DNA of 64,000 bases from Streptomyces capillispiralis (GTDB lineage Bacteria > Actinomycetota > Actinomycetes > Streptomycetales > Streptomycetaceae). The notes beneath the pieces were generated by a model. It was not told the origin of the DNA, made no database searches, and worked only from the letters and a program-made list of their open reading frames with translations. Positions within the stretch are counted from its first letter, which is position 1; each line of letters starts with the position of its first letter. Below, piece by piece: positions 33,591-42,226 of this stretch. A program made the position numbers and the translations under genes. The DNA is taken from positions 5,736,501 to 5,800,500 of the forward strand of contig NZ_VIWV01000001.1 of NCBI RefSeq assembly GCF_007829875.1. Reading direction: 5' to 3'.

Positions 33591-33724
33591 GGGCCCGCAG
33601 CGTAGGCGAGGGTCCGCCACGCGGACCTCATGCGACCGTCATCCGGATGCCGTGTGCGCGTCAATGCAGGGCCGTCCCCGGCCACTCCAATTCCTCCCGC
33701 ATCCACACGCCAGGGGAGGACCGG

Positions 33725-35365
33725 ATGACACCCGAGGCCCGTCCGTCACAACACGCCCCCGAACTCCGCGCCGCGGCCCGCCACATCGGCCGCCGCCGCT
33801 TCCTGACCGCGACCGGCGCCGCCGCCGCGCTCGCCTTCGCGGTCGGCGTGCCCGCCGCGGGCACCGCGGCCGCCGCCGAACTCGACGCCGCGCGCATCAC
33901 CGACGACCCCTTCACCCTCGGTGTCGCCTCCGGCGACCCGCTGCCCGGCTCCGTGCTCCTGTGGACCCGGCTCGCCCCCGCCCCGTTCCAGCCCGACGGC
34001 GGCCTGCCCGCCGAACGCGTCACCGTGCACTGGGAGGTGGCGTACGACGAGGGGTTCCGCCGGATCGCCAGACGCGGCACCGCGACCGCCCACCCCGAGT
34101 ACCACCACACGGTGCACGCCGAGGTCGCCCACCTCGCCCCCGACCGCGTCCTGTACTACCGCTTCCGCGCCGGCCGCTGGATCAGCCCCACCGGCCGCAC
34201 CCGCACCGCCCCCGCGCCGGACGGCCGCCCCGCCTCCCTCACCCTCGCCGCCGTCTCCTGCCAGGCGTACCACGACGGCTACTTCACCCCGTACGCCCAT
34301 CTCGCCGCCGAGGACGTCGACGTGGTCCTCCACCTCGGCGACTACCTCTACGAGTACGCCGTCAACTCCGCGGGCGGCGCCCGCGCCTACACCGACCGGA
34401 CCCTGCCCGCCCTGTTCAACCGCGAGACCGTGACCCTGGAGGACTACCGGCTGCGCTACGCCCTCTACCGCAGCGACCCCGACCTGCGCGCCGCGCACGC
34501 CGCCCACCCCTTCGTCGTCACCTGGGACGACCACGAGACCGAGAACAACTACGCCGACGGCACCCCGGAGAACAGCGTCCCGCCGGAGGAGTTCCTGCTG
34601 CGCCGCGCCGCCGCCTACCGCGCCTACTGGGAGAACCAGCCGCTGCGCAGCCCCCAGCGCCCCGAGGGCCCCGACATGCGGCTGTACCGGCGCCTGCACT
34701 GGGGCCGCCTCGCCCAGTTCGACGTGCTCGACACCCGCCAGTACCGCTCCGACCAGGTGTACGGCGACGGCGCCCAGCTGCCCGGCCCGGACGTCGACGA
34801 CCCGTCGCGCACCATGACCGGCGAGTCCCAGGAACGCTGGCTGCTGGACGGCTGGCGCTCCTCGCGGGCGCTGTGGAACGTCGTGCCGCAGCAGGTCGTC
34901 TTCTCCCAGCGCAGGTTCGACCTCACGACGCCCTCACGGCTGTCCATGGACGCCTGGGACGGCTACCGCGCCTCCCGCCGCCGCGTCCTCGACGGAGCGC
35001 GCGACGCCGGGATCGAGAACCTGATGGTGCTCACCGGCGACGTCCACGTGGGCTACGCCTTCGACATCAAGGACGACTTCGACGACCCGGCCTCCCGGAC
35101 CGTCGGCACCGAGATCGTGGCCACCTCGATCGCCAGCGGCAAGGACGGCTCCGAGCGGCCCGCGAACTGGGACACCTACATGACCGCCAACCCGCACCTG
35201 CGGTTCTACAACGGGCGGCGCGGCTATGTGACCGTCGAGCTGGGGCAGGAGGCGGCACGGGCCGACTTCCGGACGGTGCCGTACGTGACCCGGCCGGGGG
35301 CACCGGTCACGACGGCGGCGTCCTTCGTCACCGCGGCGGGGGAGCCGGGCCTCAGGCCCGCCTGA
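33725..35365 (+). CDS. PhoD-like alkaline phosphatase/phosphodiesterase, Tat-exported
   Basis: 546 residues. The N-terminus has a twin-arginine signal (GRRRFLTATG followed by a hydrophobic stretch and AAA cleavage region, about residues 23-52). A PhoD N-terminal beta-domain follows (FTLGVASGDPLPGSVLLWTRL). The metal-site motifs are SCQAYHDGYF, LHLGDYLYEY, TWDDHETENNY and LTGDVHVGY. The family is a calcium/iron-dependent phosphodiesterase that releases phosphate from teichoic or nucleotide phosphodiesters outside the cell. ATG 33725 has GGGGAGGA upstream. PHO regulation is typical, but no PHO box was identified. Confidence 0.94.
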   Translation: MTPEARPSQHAPELRAAARHIGRRRFLTATGAAAALAFAVGVPAAGTAAAAELDAARITDDPFTLGVASGDPLPGSVLLWTRLAPAPFQPDGGLPAERVTVHWEVAYDEGFRRIARRGTATAHPEYHHTVHAEVAHLAPDRVLYYRFRAGRWISPTGRTRTAPAPDGRPASLTLAAVSCQAYHDGYFTPYAHLAAEDVDVVLHLGDYLYEYAVNSAGGARAYTDRTLPALFNRETVTLEDYRLRYALYRSDPDLRAAHAAHPFVVTWDDHETENNYADGTPENSVPPEEFLLRRAAAYRAYWENQPLRSPQRPEGPDMRLYRRLHWGRLAQFDVLDTRQYRSDQVYGDGAQLPGPDVDDPSRTMTGESQERWLLDGWRSSRALWNVVPQQVVFSQRRFDLTTPSRLSMDAWDGYRASRRRVLDGARDAGIENLMVLTGDVHVGYAFDIKDDFDDPASRTVGTEIVATSIASGKDGSERPANWDTYMTANPHLRFYNGRRGYVTVELGQEAARADFRTVPYVTRPGAPVTTAASFVTAAGEPGLRPA

Positions 35366-35386
35366 CCCCCGGCCCCCGGCCGTCGC

Positions 35387-36388
35387 TCAGCGCACCTCGC
35401 CCGGGTAGCGGACGCCGACGCGGTCCCGGATCGCGTCGAGCGTCCGCATCACGGCGAGGGTGCCGTCGAGCGGCACGAGCGGCGACTCGGTCTCGCCCGC
35501 CCGCAGCGCCCGCGCCACCTCGGCGGCCTCGTGCTTGAGGCTGGCGCGGGGACCGTCCGCCGGGTCGGCCGTGAACTCCTCGGCGTCACGGCCGTCCCGG
35601 TGCAGCACGAACCGGTCCGGGAAGAAGAAGCCGTACGGGATGTCGATCCGGCCCTCGGAACCCGTGATCGACGCGGAGGTCGCCGTACCGCCCACGATGG
35701 AGCAGTGGACCGAGGCGAGAGCGCCGTCGTCCCAGGACAGCAGCGCCCCCGTCTGGAGGTCGACGCGCTCCTCGGAGAGCGTCGCCCGCGCCACGACGTC
35801 CGACGGCTCCCCGAGCAGCAGCTGCGTGAACGACACCGGGTACACCCCGAGGTCCAGCAGCGCGCCCCCGCCCAGCGCGGGGTTGCGCAGCCGGTGCGAC
35901 GCCGGGAACGGACCGGCGAGCCCGAAGTCCGCCGACACATGGCGCACCTCACCGATCGCACCGTCGTCGACCAGCGCCTTCAGCCGCCGCACCATGGGAT
36001 GGCAGTACATCCACATGGCCTCCATCAGGAAGCGCCCGTTGTCCCGCGCCAGCGCGACCAGTTCGCCCGCCTCCCGGGCGTTCAGCGTGAACGGCTTCTC
36101 GCACAGCACGTTCCGCCCGGCCTCCAGCATCAGCCCGGCCGCCGCGCGGTGCGCCGAGTGCGGGGTGGCGACGTAGACGACGTCGACCTCCTCGTCCCCG
36201 GCCAGCGACTCCCAGTCGCCGTACGCCCGCGGTATCCCGAACCGCTCGGCGAACGCCTTCGCCGGCTCCGGCGACCGCGACGCCACCGCCACGACCTCCA
36301 CGTCCGGCATGTCCACGAGGTCCGCCGTGAACGTCGCGGCGATCCCGCCCGTCGCCAGGATTCCCCAGCGCACCTTCTGCTCTGTCAT
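35387..36388 (-). CDS. Gfo/Idh/MocA-family NAD(P)-dependent oxidoreductase
   Basis: 333 residues. Rossmann motif near the start (RWGILATGGIAATF), then the family signature CEKPF and the mixed alpha/beta C-terminal domain (GGGALLDLGVYPV). Members oxidise or reduce sugars, inositols or trans-dihydrodiols; the substrate is not evident. ATG 36,388 is used; upstream in-frame DNA has no family sequence. A CebR/LacI-like operator at 36,437-36,450 lies 49 bp upstream and supports sugar-responsive control. The divergent MFS gene starts 140 bp away. Confidence 0.92.
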   Translation of the reverse strand: MTEQKVRWGILATGGIAATFTADLVDMPDVEVVAVASRSPEPAKAFAERFGIPRAYGDWESLAGDEEVDVVYVATPHSAHRAAAGLMLEAGRNVLCEKPFTLNAREAGELVALARDNGRFLMEAMWMYCHPMVRRLKALVDDGAIGEVRHVSADFGLAGPFPASHRLRNPALGGGALLDLGVYPVSFTQLLLGEPSDVVARATLSEERVDLQTGALLSWDDGALASVHCSIVGGTATSASITGSEGRIDIPYGFFFPDRFVLHRDGRDAEEFTADPADGPRASLKHEAAEVARALRAGETESPLVPLDGTLAVMRTLDAIRDRVGVRYPGEVR

Positions 36389-36436
36389 GCGTCCCACCTT
36401 GCTCGTGTCGTTCGTCACATCGTGAAGCGATCTCGA

Positions 36437-36450
36437 TGGAAGCGCTCCCA
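36437..36450. promoter_or_regulatory. LacI/CebR-type operator
   Basis: TGGAAGCGCTCCCA matches the Streptomyces CebR operator TGGGAGCGCTCCCA at 13 of 14 positions. It sits in the divergent region of the Gfo/Idh/MocA oxidoreductase (minus) and the MFS pump (plus). Confidence 0.75.
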
Positions 36451-36528
36451 TGACATCGCCGTTGACGCCGAGCACTCCGTACGAGCTGAGAGCATAGGGA
36501 GCCGACGGCGTGAAAAGGGAGGGGTCAC

Positions 36529-37869
36529 ATGCCCGAGGGTGGGGCGTCCATATCCGGGTCGACAGCGCATCCGGACACGAGCGGGGCACCGGCGACGGCC
36601 GCGGCCCCGAACCCGGCGACGGCCGGCGCGGCGCTCCGCGCGGCCACCGTCCGCCGCACGAGCCTGCTGGTCACCCTCGTGCTCGGCGGTCTGACCGCCA
36701 CCCCGCCCCTGGCGATGGACATGTACCTCCCCGCCCTCCCGGAGGTCACCGAGGCCCTGCACGCGCCCGCCGCCACCGTCCAGCTCACCCTCACCGCCTG
36801 CCTGGCCGGCATGGCGCTCGGGCAGCTGGTGGTCGGGCCGATGAGCGACCGCTGGGGCCGCCGCCGCCCGCTCCTCATCGGCCTCGTGGTCTACGTGATC
36901 GCCACCGCGCTGTGCGCGGTCGCGTCCACCGTGGAACTCCTCGTCGCCTTCCGGCTGGTGCAGGGCCTCGCGGGCGCGGCCGGCATCGTCATCGCGCGGG
37001 CGGTCGCCCGCGACCTGTACGACGGCGTGGCGATGGCCCGCTTCTTCTCGACCCTCATGCTGATCTCCGGGGTCGCGCCGATCGTGGCACCGCTCATCGG
37101 CGGGCAGATCCTGCGGGTGACGGACTGGCGGGGCGTGTTCGTCGTCCTCGTCGCCGTCGGGGCGCTCCTGACGGCCGTCGTCTGGGCGAAGCTGCCGGAG
37201 ACCCTGGCCCCCGCCGACCGGCACCGCGGAGGCGTCGGCGAGGCCCTCGGTTCCATGCGCGGGCTGCTCACCGACCGTTCCTTCACCGGCTACATGCTCA
37301 CCGGCGGCTTCGCCTTCGCCTCCCTCTTCGCCTACGTCGCGGCCTCCCCGTTCGTGATCCAGGAGATCTACGGCGCCTCCCCGCAGACGTTCAGCCTGCT
37401 GTTCGGGCTGAACTCGATCGGGCTGGTGCTCCTCGGGCAGATCAACGGCAAGGTGCTGGTCGGTCGGGTCCGCCTCGACCTGGTGCTCGGTCTCGGGCTG
37501 GCCGTCGTGGTCGTCGCCGCGGTCGCGCTGCTGCTGATGTCGCTGGGCACGTTCGGCGAGGTGGGGCTGGTGCCCGTGGCCGCCGCGCTGTTCGTGCTGA
37601 TGTCCGCGATGGGCATCACCCTGCCCAACACGCAGACGCTCGCCCTGCTGCGCACCCGGCACGCGGCCGGCTCCGCCTCGGCCCTGCTCGGCACGACGTC
37701 CTTCCTCATCGGCGCGATCGCCTCCCCGCTGGTCGGCGTCGCCGGGGAGGACACCGCCGTCCCGATGGCCGTCGTCCAACTGGCCTCCGCCCTGGTGGCG
37801 CTGGCCTGCTTCCTGGGAATGTGCCGCCCGTGGAAGGGGCGGACGAACGCGAAGGGCGGGGGCATCTGA
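36529..37869 (+). CDS. Bcr/CflA-type MFS multidrug transporter
   Basis: 446 residues with 12 predicted membrane helices after a cytoplasmic N-terminus of about 45 residues. MDMYLPALPEV near the first helix and the loop motif GPMSDRWGRRRPLL are characteristic of the Bcr/CflA drug:proton antiporters. It has a good GGAGGGG site before the ATG. The next gene, a serine hydrolase, probably overlaps its 3' end. Substrate unknown; drug or peptide efflux. Confidence 0.92.
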   Translation: MPEGGASISGSTAHPDTSGAPATAAAPNPATAGAALRAATVRRTSLLVTLVLGGLTATPPLAMDMYLPALPEVTEALHAPAATVQLTLTACLAGMALGQLVVGPMSDRWGRRRPLLIGLVVYVIATALCAVASTVELLVAFRLVQGLAGAAGIVIARAVARDLYDGVAMARFFSTLMLISGVAPIVAPLIGGQILRVTDWRGVFVVLVAVGALLTAVVWAKLPETLAPADRHRGGVGEALGSMRGLLTDRSFTGYMLTGGFAFASLFAYVAASPFVIQEIYGASPQTFSLLFGLNSIGLVLLGQINGKVLVGRVRLDLVLGLGLAVVVVAAVALLLMSLGTFGEVGLVPVAAALFVLMSAMGITLPNTQTLALLRTRHAAGSASALLGTTSFLIGAIASPLVGVAGEDTAVPMAVVQLASALVALACFLGMCRPWKGRTNAKGGGI

Positions 37870-39041
37870 GCGCGCCGAGACTGCGCCACGGCACCCCGGA
37901 ACGGGCCGGACTGGACGCCGGGGAACTGCGCCGCCTGGTGCACGGGATCCACGCCCGCACCGACGGCGAGCGCCCCTGGGCGGCGGGCGCCGTCGTGGTC
38001 GTCGGCCGCGGCCCGGTGCTCGCCGTGCAGGAGGCGGCGGGCTGGGCCGTGCGCTACGCGGCCCACGACGAGGAGACGGACACCCCGGTGGAGCTGCCGC
38101 CGGAGCGGCGCGTGCCGATGACCGTGGACACCCCGTTCGACCTCGCCTCCCTGACCAAGCTGTTCACCTCGGTGGCCGCGGTGCAGCAGATCGAGCGGGG
38201 CACGCTCGGCATCGACGCCCGGGTGGGCGCGTACCTGCCGGAGTTCACGGGGGCGGCCCGGCACGGCGTCACCGTCCGGCAGCTGCTCACCCACACCTCC
38301 GGGCTGCGCCCCGAACTCCCGCTGTACGACTGCGCCGACGACACCGAACGCCTGGCGCTGCTCCGCGCGGAGCGCCCCGCCGGGCCGCCCGGCGCCTACC
38401 GCTACTCCGACCTGAACATGCTGCTGCTCCAGCACGTCCTGGAGCGGCTCACCGGCCGTCCCCTCGACGTCCTGGTGCGCGACGGCATCACCCGGCCGCT
38501 CGGCATGACCGCGACCGCCTTCGGGCCCTGCCCGGACGCGGCGGCCACGGAGGACCAGCGGCGGCCGTGGGCCAAGGCGGACCGGGGGATGCTGCGGGGC
38601 GAGGTGCACGACGAGAACGCCTGGGCGCTGGGCGGGGTCGCCGGTCACGCGGGGCTGTTCTCCACCGGCCGCGACCTGGCGGTGTTCTGCCGCACCCTGC
38701 TGGCCGGCGGCTCCTACGGGCCCGCCCGCATCCTCGGCCCCGACTTCGTGGACCTGCTGCTCGCCCCGCCCGGCCTGGGCTTCGCCGTGGACCAGCCGTG
38801 GTTCATGGGCGAACTGGCGGGACGCGGGGCCGCCGGCCACACCGGGTTCACCGGCACCTCCCTGGTCCTGGACCGGGCCACGGACACCTTCCTGGTCCTG
38901 CTGGCCACCACGGTCCACCCGCGCCGGCCCGCGGCCCCGGACCACACGCCCAGGGCGGAGGCGGCCACCCGGGTGGCGCGGGCGGTGCGGGGCATCCGGG
39001 CGCCCGGGCCGGGCGGTCCGGCGGACCTGAGAGAATCGTGA
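37830..39041 (+). CDS. Serine hydrolase of the beta-lactamase / penicillin-binding class
   Basis: About 403 residues if GTG 37830 is used. Class C-like motifs are SLTK (nucleophile Ser), YSDLN (Y-x-N equivalent with Asp) and HTG near the C-terminus (GHTGFTG). No signal peptide is seen. The start is uncertain: GTG 37830 overlaps the MFS gene by 40 bp with a GGGAA upstream, while in-frame GTG 37938 would shorten the protein. It may act on esters or D-amino-acid peptides. Its stop is 2 bp from the next start. Confidence 0.85.
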   Translation: MEGADEREGRGHLSAPRLRHGTPERAGLDAGELRRLVHGIHARTDGERPWAAGAVVVVGRGPVLAVQEAAGWAVRYAAHDEETDTPVELPPERRVPMTVDTPFDLASLTKLFTSVAAVQQIERGTLGIDARVGAYLPEFTGAARHGVTVRQLLTHTSGLRPELPLYDCADDTERLALLRAERPAGPPGAYRYSDLNMLLLQHVLERLTGRPLDVLVRDGITRPLGMTATAFGPCPDAAATEDQRRPWAKADRGMLRGEVHDENAWALGGVAGHAGLFSTGRDLAVFCRTLLAGGSYGPARILGPDFVDLLLAPPGLGFAVDQPWFMGELAGRGAAGHTGFTGTSLVLDRATDTFLVLLATTVHPRRPAAPDHTPRAEAATRVARAVRGIRAPGPGGPADLRES

Positions 39042-39042
39042 C

Positions 39043-40053
39043 GTGAACGCCCCCGCCCGCCTGCCCGCCGACCGCCCGGCCGTCGCCGGGACCCTGCGCT
39101 CCGCCCTCGCCGCGCTGCTCGACGGGCTCCCGCCGCGGCAGGCCGCGCAGGCCGTCGAGCGGCTGATCGCCACCTACCGGGGCGCCACCCCCACCGAGGC
39201 CCCCATCCTGCGGGACCGGGCCGACGTGGCCGCGTACGCCGCCTACCGCATGCCCGCGACGTTCGAGGCGGTCCGCTCGGCGCTGGAGGCGTTCGCCGAC
39301 GCGGTGCCCGGATGGACGCCCGGCGGCCACGTGGACGTCGGCGGCGGCACCGGCGCGGCCGCCTGGGCGGTGAGCGCGACCTGGGACGGCACACGCCCCG
39401 TGACGGTCCTGGACTGGGCCGAACCGGCCCTCGCCCTCGGCCGGGAACTCGCCGCCGCGCACCCGGCCCTGGACGGCGCCCGCTGGCAGCGCTCCCGCAT
39501 CGGACCGGCGCTCGCGCTCGACAGCACCGACCTCGTCACCGTCTCCTACGTCCTCAACGAGCTCACCGCCGCCGACCGGGCCGCCCTGGTCGACGCCGCC
39601 GCGGGGGCGGCGCAGGCCGTGGTGATCGTGGAGCCCGGCACCCCCGACGGCTACGCCCGCCTCGTCGAGGCCCGCGACCGCCTGGTCTCCGCCGGCTTCC
39701 GTGTCGCCGCCCCCTGCCCGCACAGCGCCGCCTGCCCCATCGTCCCCGGCACGGACTGGTGCCACTTCTCGGCGCGGGTCAGCCGCTCCTCGCTGCACCG
39801 CCAGGTCAAGGGCGGCTCCCTCGCCTACGAGGACGAGAAGTTCGGCTATGTCGCCGCCACCCGCCGCGAGGTCGCCCCGGCCCCCGCCCGGGTCGTCCGC
39901 AAGCCGCAGATCCGCAAGGGACAGGTCCTCCTCGACCTCTGCGAGAAGGACCCGTCCCTGAGCCGCACCACCGTCACCAAGCGCCACGGCGACCTGTACC
40001 GGGCGGCCCGCGACGCCGACTGGGGCGACGCCTGGCCGCCCGCGGCCGGCTGA
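39043..40053 (+). CDS. Rsm22-like (mitochondrial/bacterial small-subunit) methyltransferase
   Basis: 336 residues. SAM-binding motif I is VDVGGGTGAAAWA (about residue 98), followed by VLDWAEPALALGREL and SYVLNEL, typical of Rsm22. The C-terminal part has a cysteine cluster (CPHSAACP, then DWCHFSARV) shared with Rsm22 proteins, where it may bind an Fe-S cluster. The predicted role is rRNA or ribosome-assembly methylation. The GTG start lies 2 nt after the previous stop. Confidence 0.88.
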   Translation: MNAPARLPADRPAVAGTLRSALAALLDGLPPRQAAQAVERLIATYRGATPTEAPILRDRADVAAYAAYRMPATFEAVRSALEAFADAVPGWTPGGHVDVGGGTGAAAWAVSATWDGTRPVTVLDWAEPALALGRELAAAHPALDGARWQRSRIGPALALDSTDLVTVSYVLNELTAADRAALVDAAAGAAQAVVIVEPGTPDGYARLVEARDRLVSAGFRVAAPCPHSAACPIVPGTDWCHFSARVSRSSLHRQVKGGSLAYEDEKFGYVAATRREVAPAPARVVRKPQIRKGQVLLDLCEKDPSLSRTTVTKRHGDLYRAARDADWGDAWPPAAG

Positions 40054-40079
40054 CCGGACCGCGCCGCCCCGCACTTCCC

Positions 40080-40280
40080 TCAGTCCCCTTCCTGCCGCTC
40101 CTGGTGCCGCTGCTCCTGCCGCTTCTCCTGGAGCTTGCGCAGCAGTTCCCGCTTCTGCGCCTGCGGGTCGAGGCCGCCCCCGACCCGGCCGCCGCGTCCG
40201 CTCCCGCGCAGGGCTTCGCGGCCCAGGTGCTGCCGGGTGCCGCCGACGCCCAGCATGTTTCCGGCTCCACCTCGTGCCAT
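40080..40280 (-). CDS. Small conserved Streptomyces protein (DUF6243-like)
   Basis: 66 residues. MARGGAGNMLGVGGTRQHLG at the start and a Gly-rich middle, followed by a highly charged helix (QKRELLRKLQEKRQEQ), match a small protein family common in Streptomyces that I recall as DUF6243. GGAGGGAG precedes the ATG. No function known. It diverges from the TetR gene; two TetR-type operators sit in the shared 100-bp promoter region. Confidence 0.8.
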   Translation of the reverse strand: MARGGAGNMLGVGGTRQHLGREALRGSGRGGRVGGGLDPQAQKRELLRKLQEKRQEQRHQERQEGD

Positions 40281-40302
40281 GACTGTCTCCCTCCACGTTG
40301 CA

Positions 40303-40359
40303 CGAGACGTATCGTCTCGCTCGAACCTCTTCCACTGTCCGGCGAGACGCACCGTCTTG
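40303..40359. promoter_or_regulatory. Two TetR-type operators
   Basis: Site 1 (40,303-40,319) is a perfect CGAGACG-TAT-CGTCTCG palindrome. Site 2 (40,343-40,359) is CGAGACG-CAC-CGTCTTG with one mismatch. Centres are 40 bp apart, about four helical turns. They lie between the small DUF6243-like gene and the TetR gene. Confidence 0.85.
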
Positions 40360-40380
40360 TCAACCTGTTAAATTCGACCC

Positions 40381-41010
40381 ATGGCTCCTCAGCACTCCGT
40401 CCCTCCCTCCGCCCCGGATGCCACCCGCCGCAGCGAGCGCTCCCGGCGGGCCATCTACGACGCCGCCCTCGCCCTGGTCGCCGAGGTCGGCTACCCGAAG
40501 ACGACCATCGAGGGCATCGCCGCCCGCGCGGGCGTCGGCAAACAGACGATCTACCGCTGGTGGCCGTCGAAGGCGGACGTCCTGCTGGAGGCGTTCCTCG
40601 ACCTGAGCGAGCAGGCCGCCCGCGCCGCAGGACAGGTCCCGTACGCCATCCCGGACACCGGCGACCTCGCCGCCGACCTCAAGCAGATCCTGCGCGCCAC
40701 GGTCGACGAACTGCGCGACCCCGTCTTCGAGGCCCCGTCCCGCGCCCTGGCCGCCGAGGGCGTGGTCAACGAGGAACTCGGCCGCCGGTTCGTCGCCCAC
40801 CTGCTGGAACCCTCGCTCCAGCTCTACGTCGACCGTCTGCGCTCCGCCCAGCGGGCCGGCGACATCCGCCCCGGCGTCGACCCGCGCATCGCCCTGGAAC
40901 TCTTCGTCTCCCCGCTCGCCCAGCGCTGGCTGCAGTACACCGGCCCGATCACCTACGAGTACACCGACACCCTCGTCGACTACGCGCTGTACGGCCTCAC
41001 CCCCCGCTGA
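40381..41010 (+). CDS. TetR-family transcriptional regulator
   Basis: 209 residues. The N-terminal helix-turn-helix (TTIEGIAARAGVGKQTIYRWWPSKADVL) is a standard TetR DNA-binding domain; the C-terminal ligand domain belongs to the TetR_C_16/AcrR-like type. It probably represses itself and the divergent small gene through the two palindromes upstream. Ligand unknown. Confidence 0.93.
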   Translation: MAPQHSVPPSAPDATRRSERSRRAIYDAALALVAEVGYPKTTIEGIAARAGVGKQTIYRWWPSKADVLLEAFLDLSEQAARAAGQVPYAIPDTGDLAADLKQILRATVDELRDPVFEAPSRALAAEGVVNEELGRRFVAHLLEPSLQLYVDRLRSAQRAGDIRPGVDPRIALELFVSPLAQRWLQYTGPITYEYTDTLVDYALYGLTPR

Positions 41011-41070
41011 GCCCGCCGCCACCCCGGCCCCCGCCGGCCGGGTCGAGCCGCCGCCGCTCCCGGCCGCCCA

Positions 41071-41150
41071 CCGGCCCGGCGCGGCGCTCACCGGCCCGGC
41101 GCGGCGCTCACCGCCCCAGCGCCGCGCTCACCGCCCCAGCGCCGCGCTCA
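41071..41150 (-). repeat. 20-bp tandem repeat over the 3' end of the glycerophosphodiesterase gene
   Basis: Four units start at 41,071, 41,091, 41,111 and 41,131 (two variants, each twice). Each unit contains TCA, a minus-strand stop, and 20 is not a multiple of three, so repeat-number change moves the reading frame at the C-terminus. Confidence 0.9.
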
Positions 41151-42006
41151 CCGCCCCGGGCGTCCGCGCCGGATGCCGGGCCAGCCGGCCCGGGGCGTCC
41201 GTGATGATGCCGTCGCAGCCCAGCGCCAGCGCGCGGTCGCGCTGGGCCGGGGTGACGACCGTGTGCGCCCACACCCGGGGGATGCCGGAGCGCACCGCGC
41301 GCCGGAGGTCCGCGTCCCGGGCCCTGATGTCGACGTCGAGCAGGTCGACGTAGGGCCGCCAGCGCTCGGGGCGGTCGGTGCGCAGTTGGCGGGCCGAGCG
41401 CCACAACTGGGTCAGCAGGCCCAGGCCGTGGACGCGCCGGGCCACCTCGGGGTCGTTGGTGTTCACGAACACCGAGCGGGTCAGCCCGCGGGAGCGGATC
41501 AGCGCGGCCAGCCGGTCGACACCGCGCGGGTCCTTCGCCTCCAGCATCAGCACGATCCGCCCGCCGAAGCGGTCCAGCACCTCGGCCACGGTAGGCGGCC
41601 GCTCCGCGCGCCAGCTCCCCGGCAGCCGGTCCCGCGGCCGCAGCCGTACGCCCCGCCACTCGCGGGCGTCCAGCAGCCGCACCTCGCCGCCCAGGAACGT
41701 GGTGCGGTTCAGCGACGCGTCGTGGAAGGCCACCGGCGTACCGTCGCGCAGCACCCGCGTGTCCACGTCCAGCACCTGCGCCGTCCCGCGCCGGTACGCC
41801 GCCATCAGTCCCGACATGCTGTTCTCGGGCACCTCCCGCGCCCCGCCCCGGTGGGCGACGTAGGGCACCCGCGGCAGCGAGTCCACCGTCAGCGGTGCGC
41901 CGCCCCACTCCAGCGGGCCCGGGTGGCCGCCGCCGTGCCCCGCGAGGGTCAGCGAGACCACGGAGGCCACGGCCGCCAGGCCCGTCGCGACGATGCTTGT
42001 GACCAT
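41128..42006 (-). CDS. Glycerophosphodiester phosphodiesterase, membrane-anchored or secreted
   Basis: 292 residues. An N-terminal hydrophobic segment (TSIVATGLAAVASVVSLTLA) is a signal or anchor. The GDPD domain starts at AHRGGAREVPENS and carries the catalytic His pair (HRG and FHD) and metal-binding Glu residues (PENS, LMLEAKDP). It hydrolyses deacylated phospholipids to glycerol-3-phosphate and an alcohol outside the membrane. The last codons lie in a 20-bp tandem repeat, so the exact C-terminus may vary between strains. Confidence 0.9.
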   Translation of the reverse strand: MVTSIVATGLAAVASVVSLTLAGHGGGHPGPLEWGGAPLTVDSLPRVPYVAHRGGAREVPENSMSGLMAAYRRGTAQVLDVDTRVLRDGTPVAFHDASLNRTTFLGGEVRLLDAREWRGVRLRPRDRLPGSWRAERPPTVAEVLDRFGGRIVLMLEAKDPRGVDRLAALIRSRGLTRSVFVNTNDPEVARRVHGLGLLTQLWRSARQLRTDRPERWRPYVDLLDVDIRARDADLRRAVRSGIPRVWAHTVVTPAQRDRALALGCDGIITDAPGRLARHPARTPGAVSAALGR

Positions 42007-42226
42007 GACGACCACGGTAGGGGCGCACCTCCCGGCGGGGCGCGCTGTGGCACCCGATCCGGTGCACCGCACCCGGCACGCATCCCCTTCGCCCCACCGG
42101 GTACCCCTCGTCCCGTCGGTACGGCCTCGTCCCACCTGCGCCGATTGTGGGCTCCGGCCCCCCGACGCGCACGATCGTGGGACCATAGGGCATGCTGTTC
42201 CGCACGACGGCGAGGCGAGGGGATAG

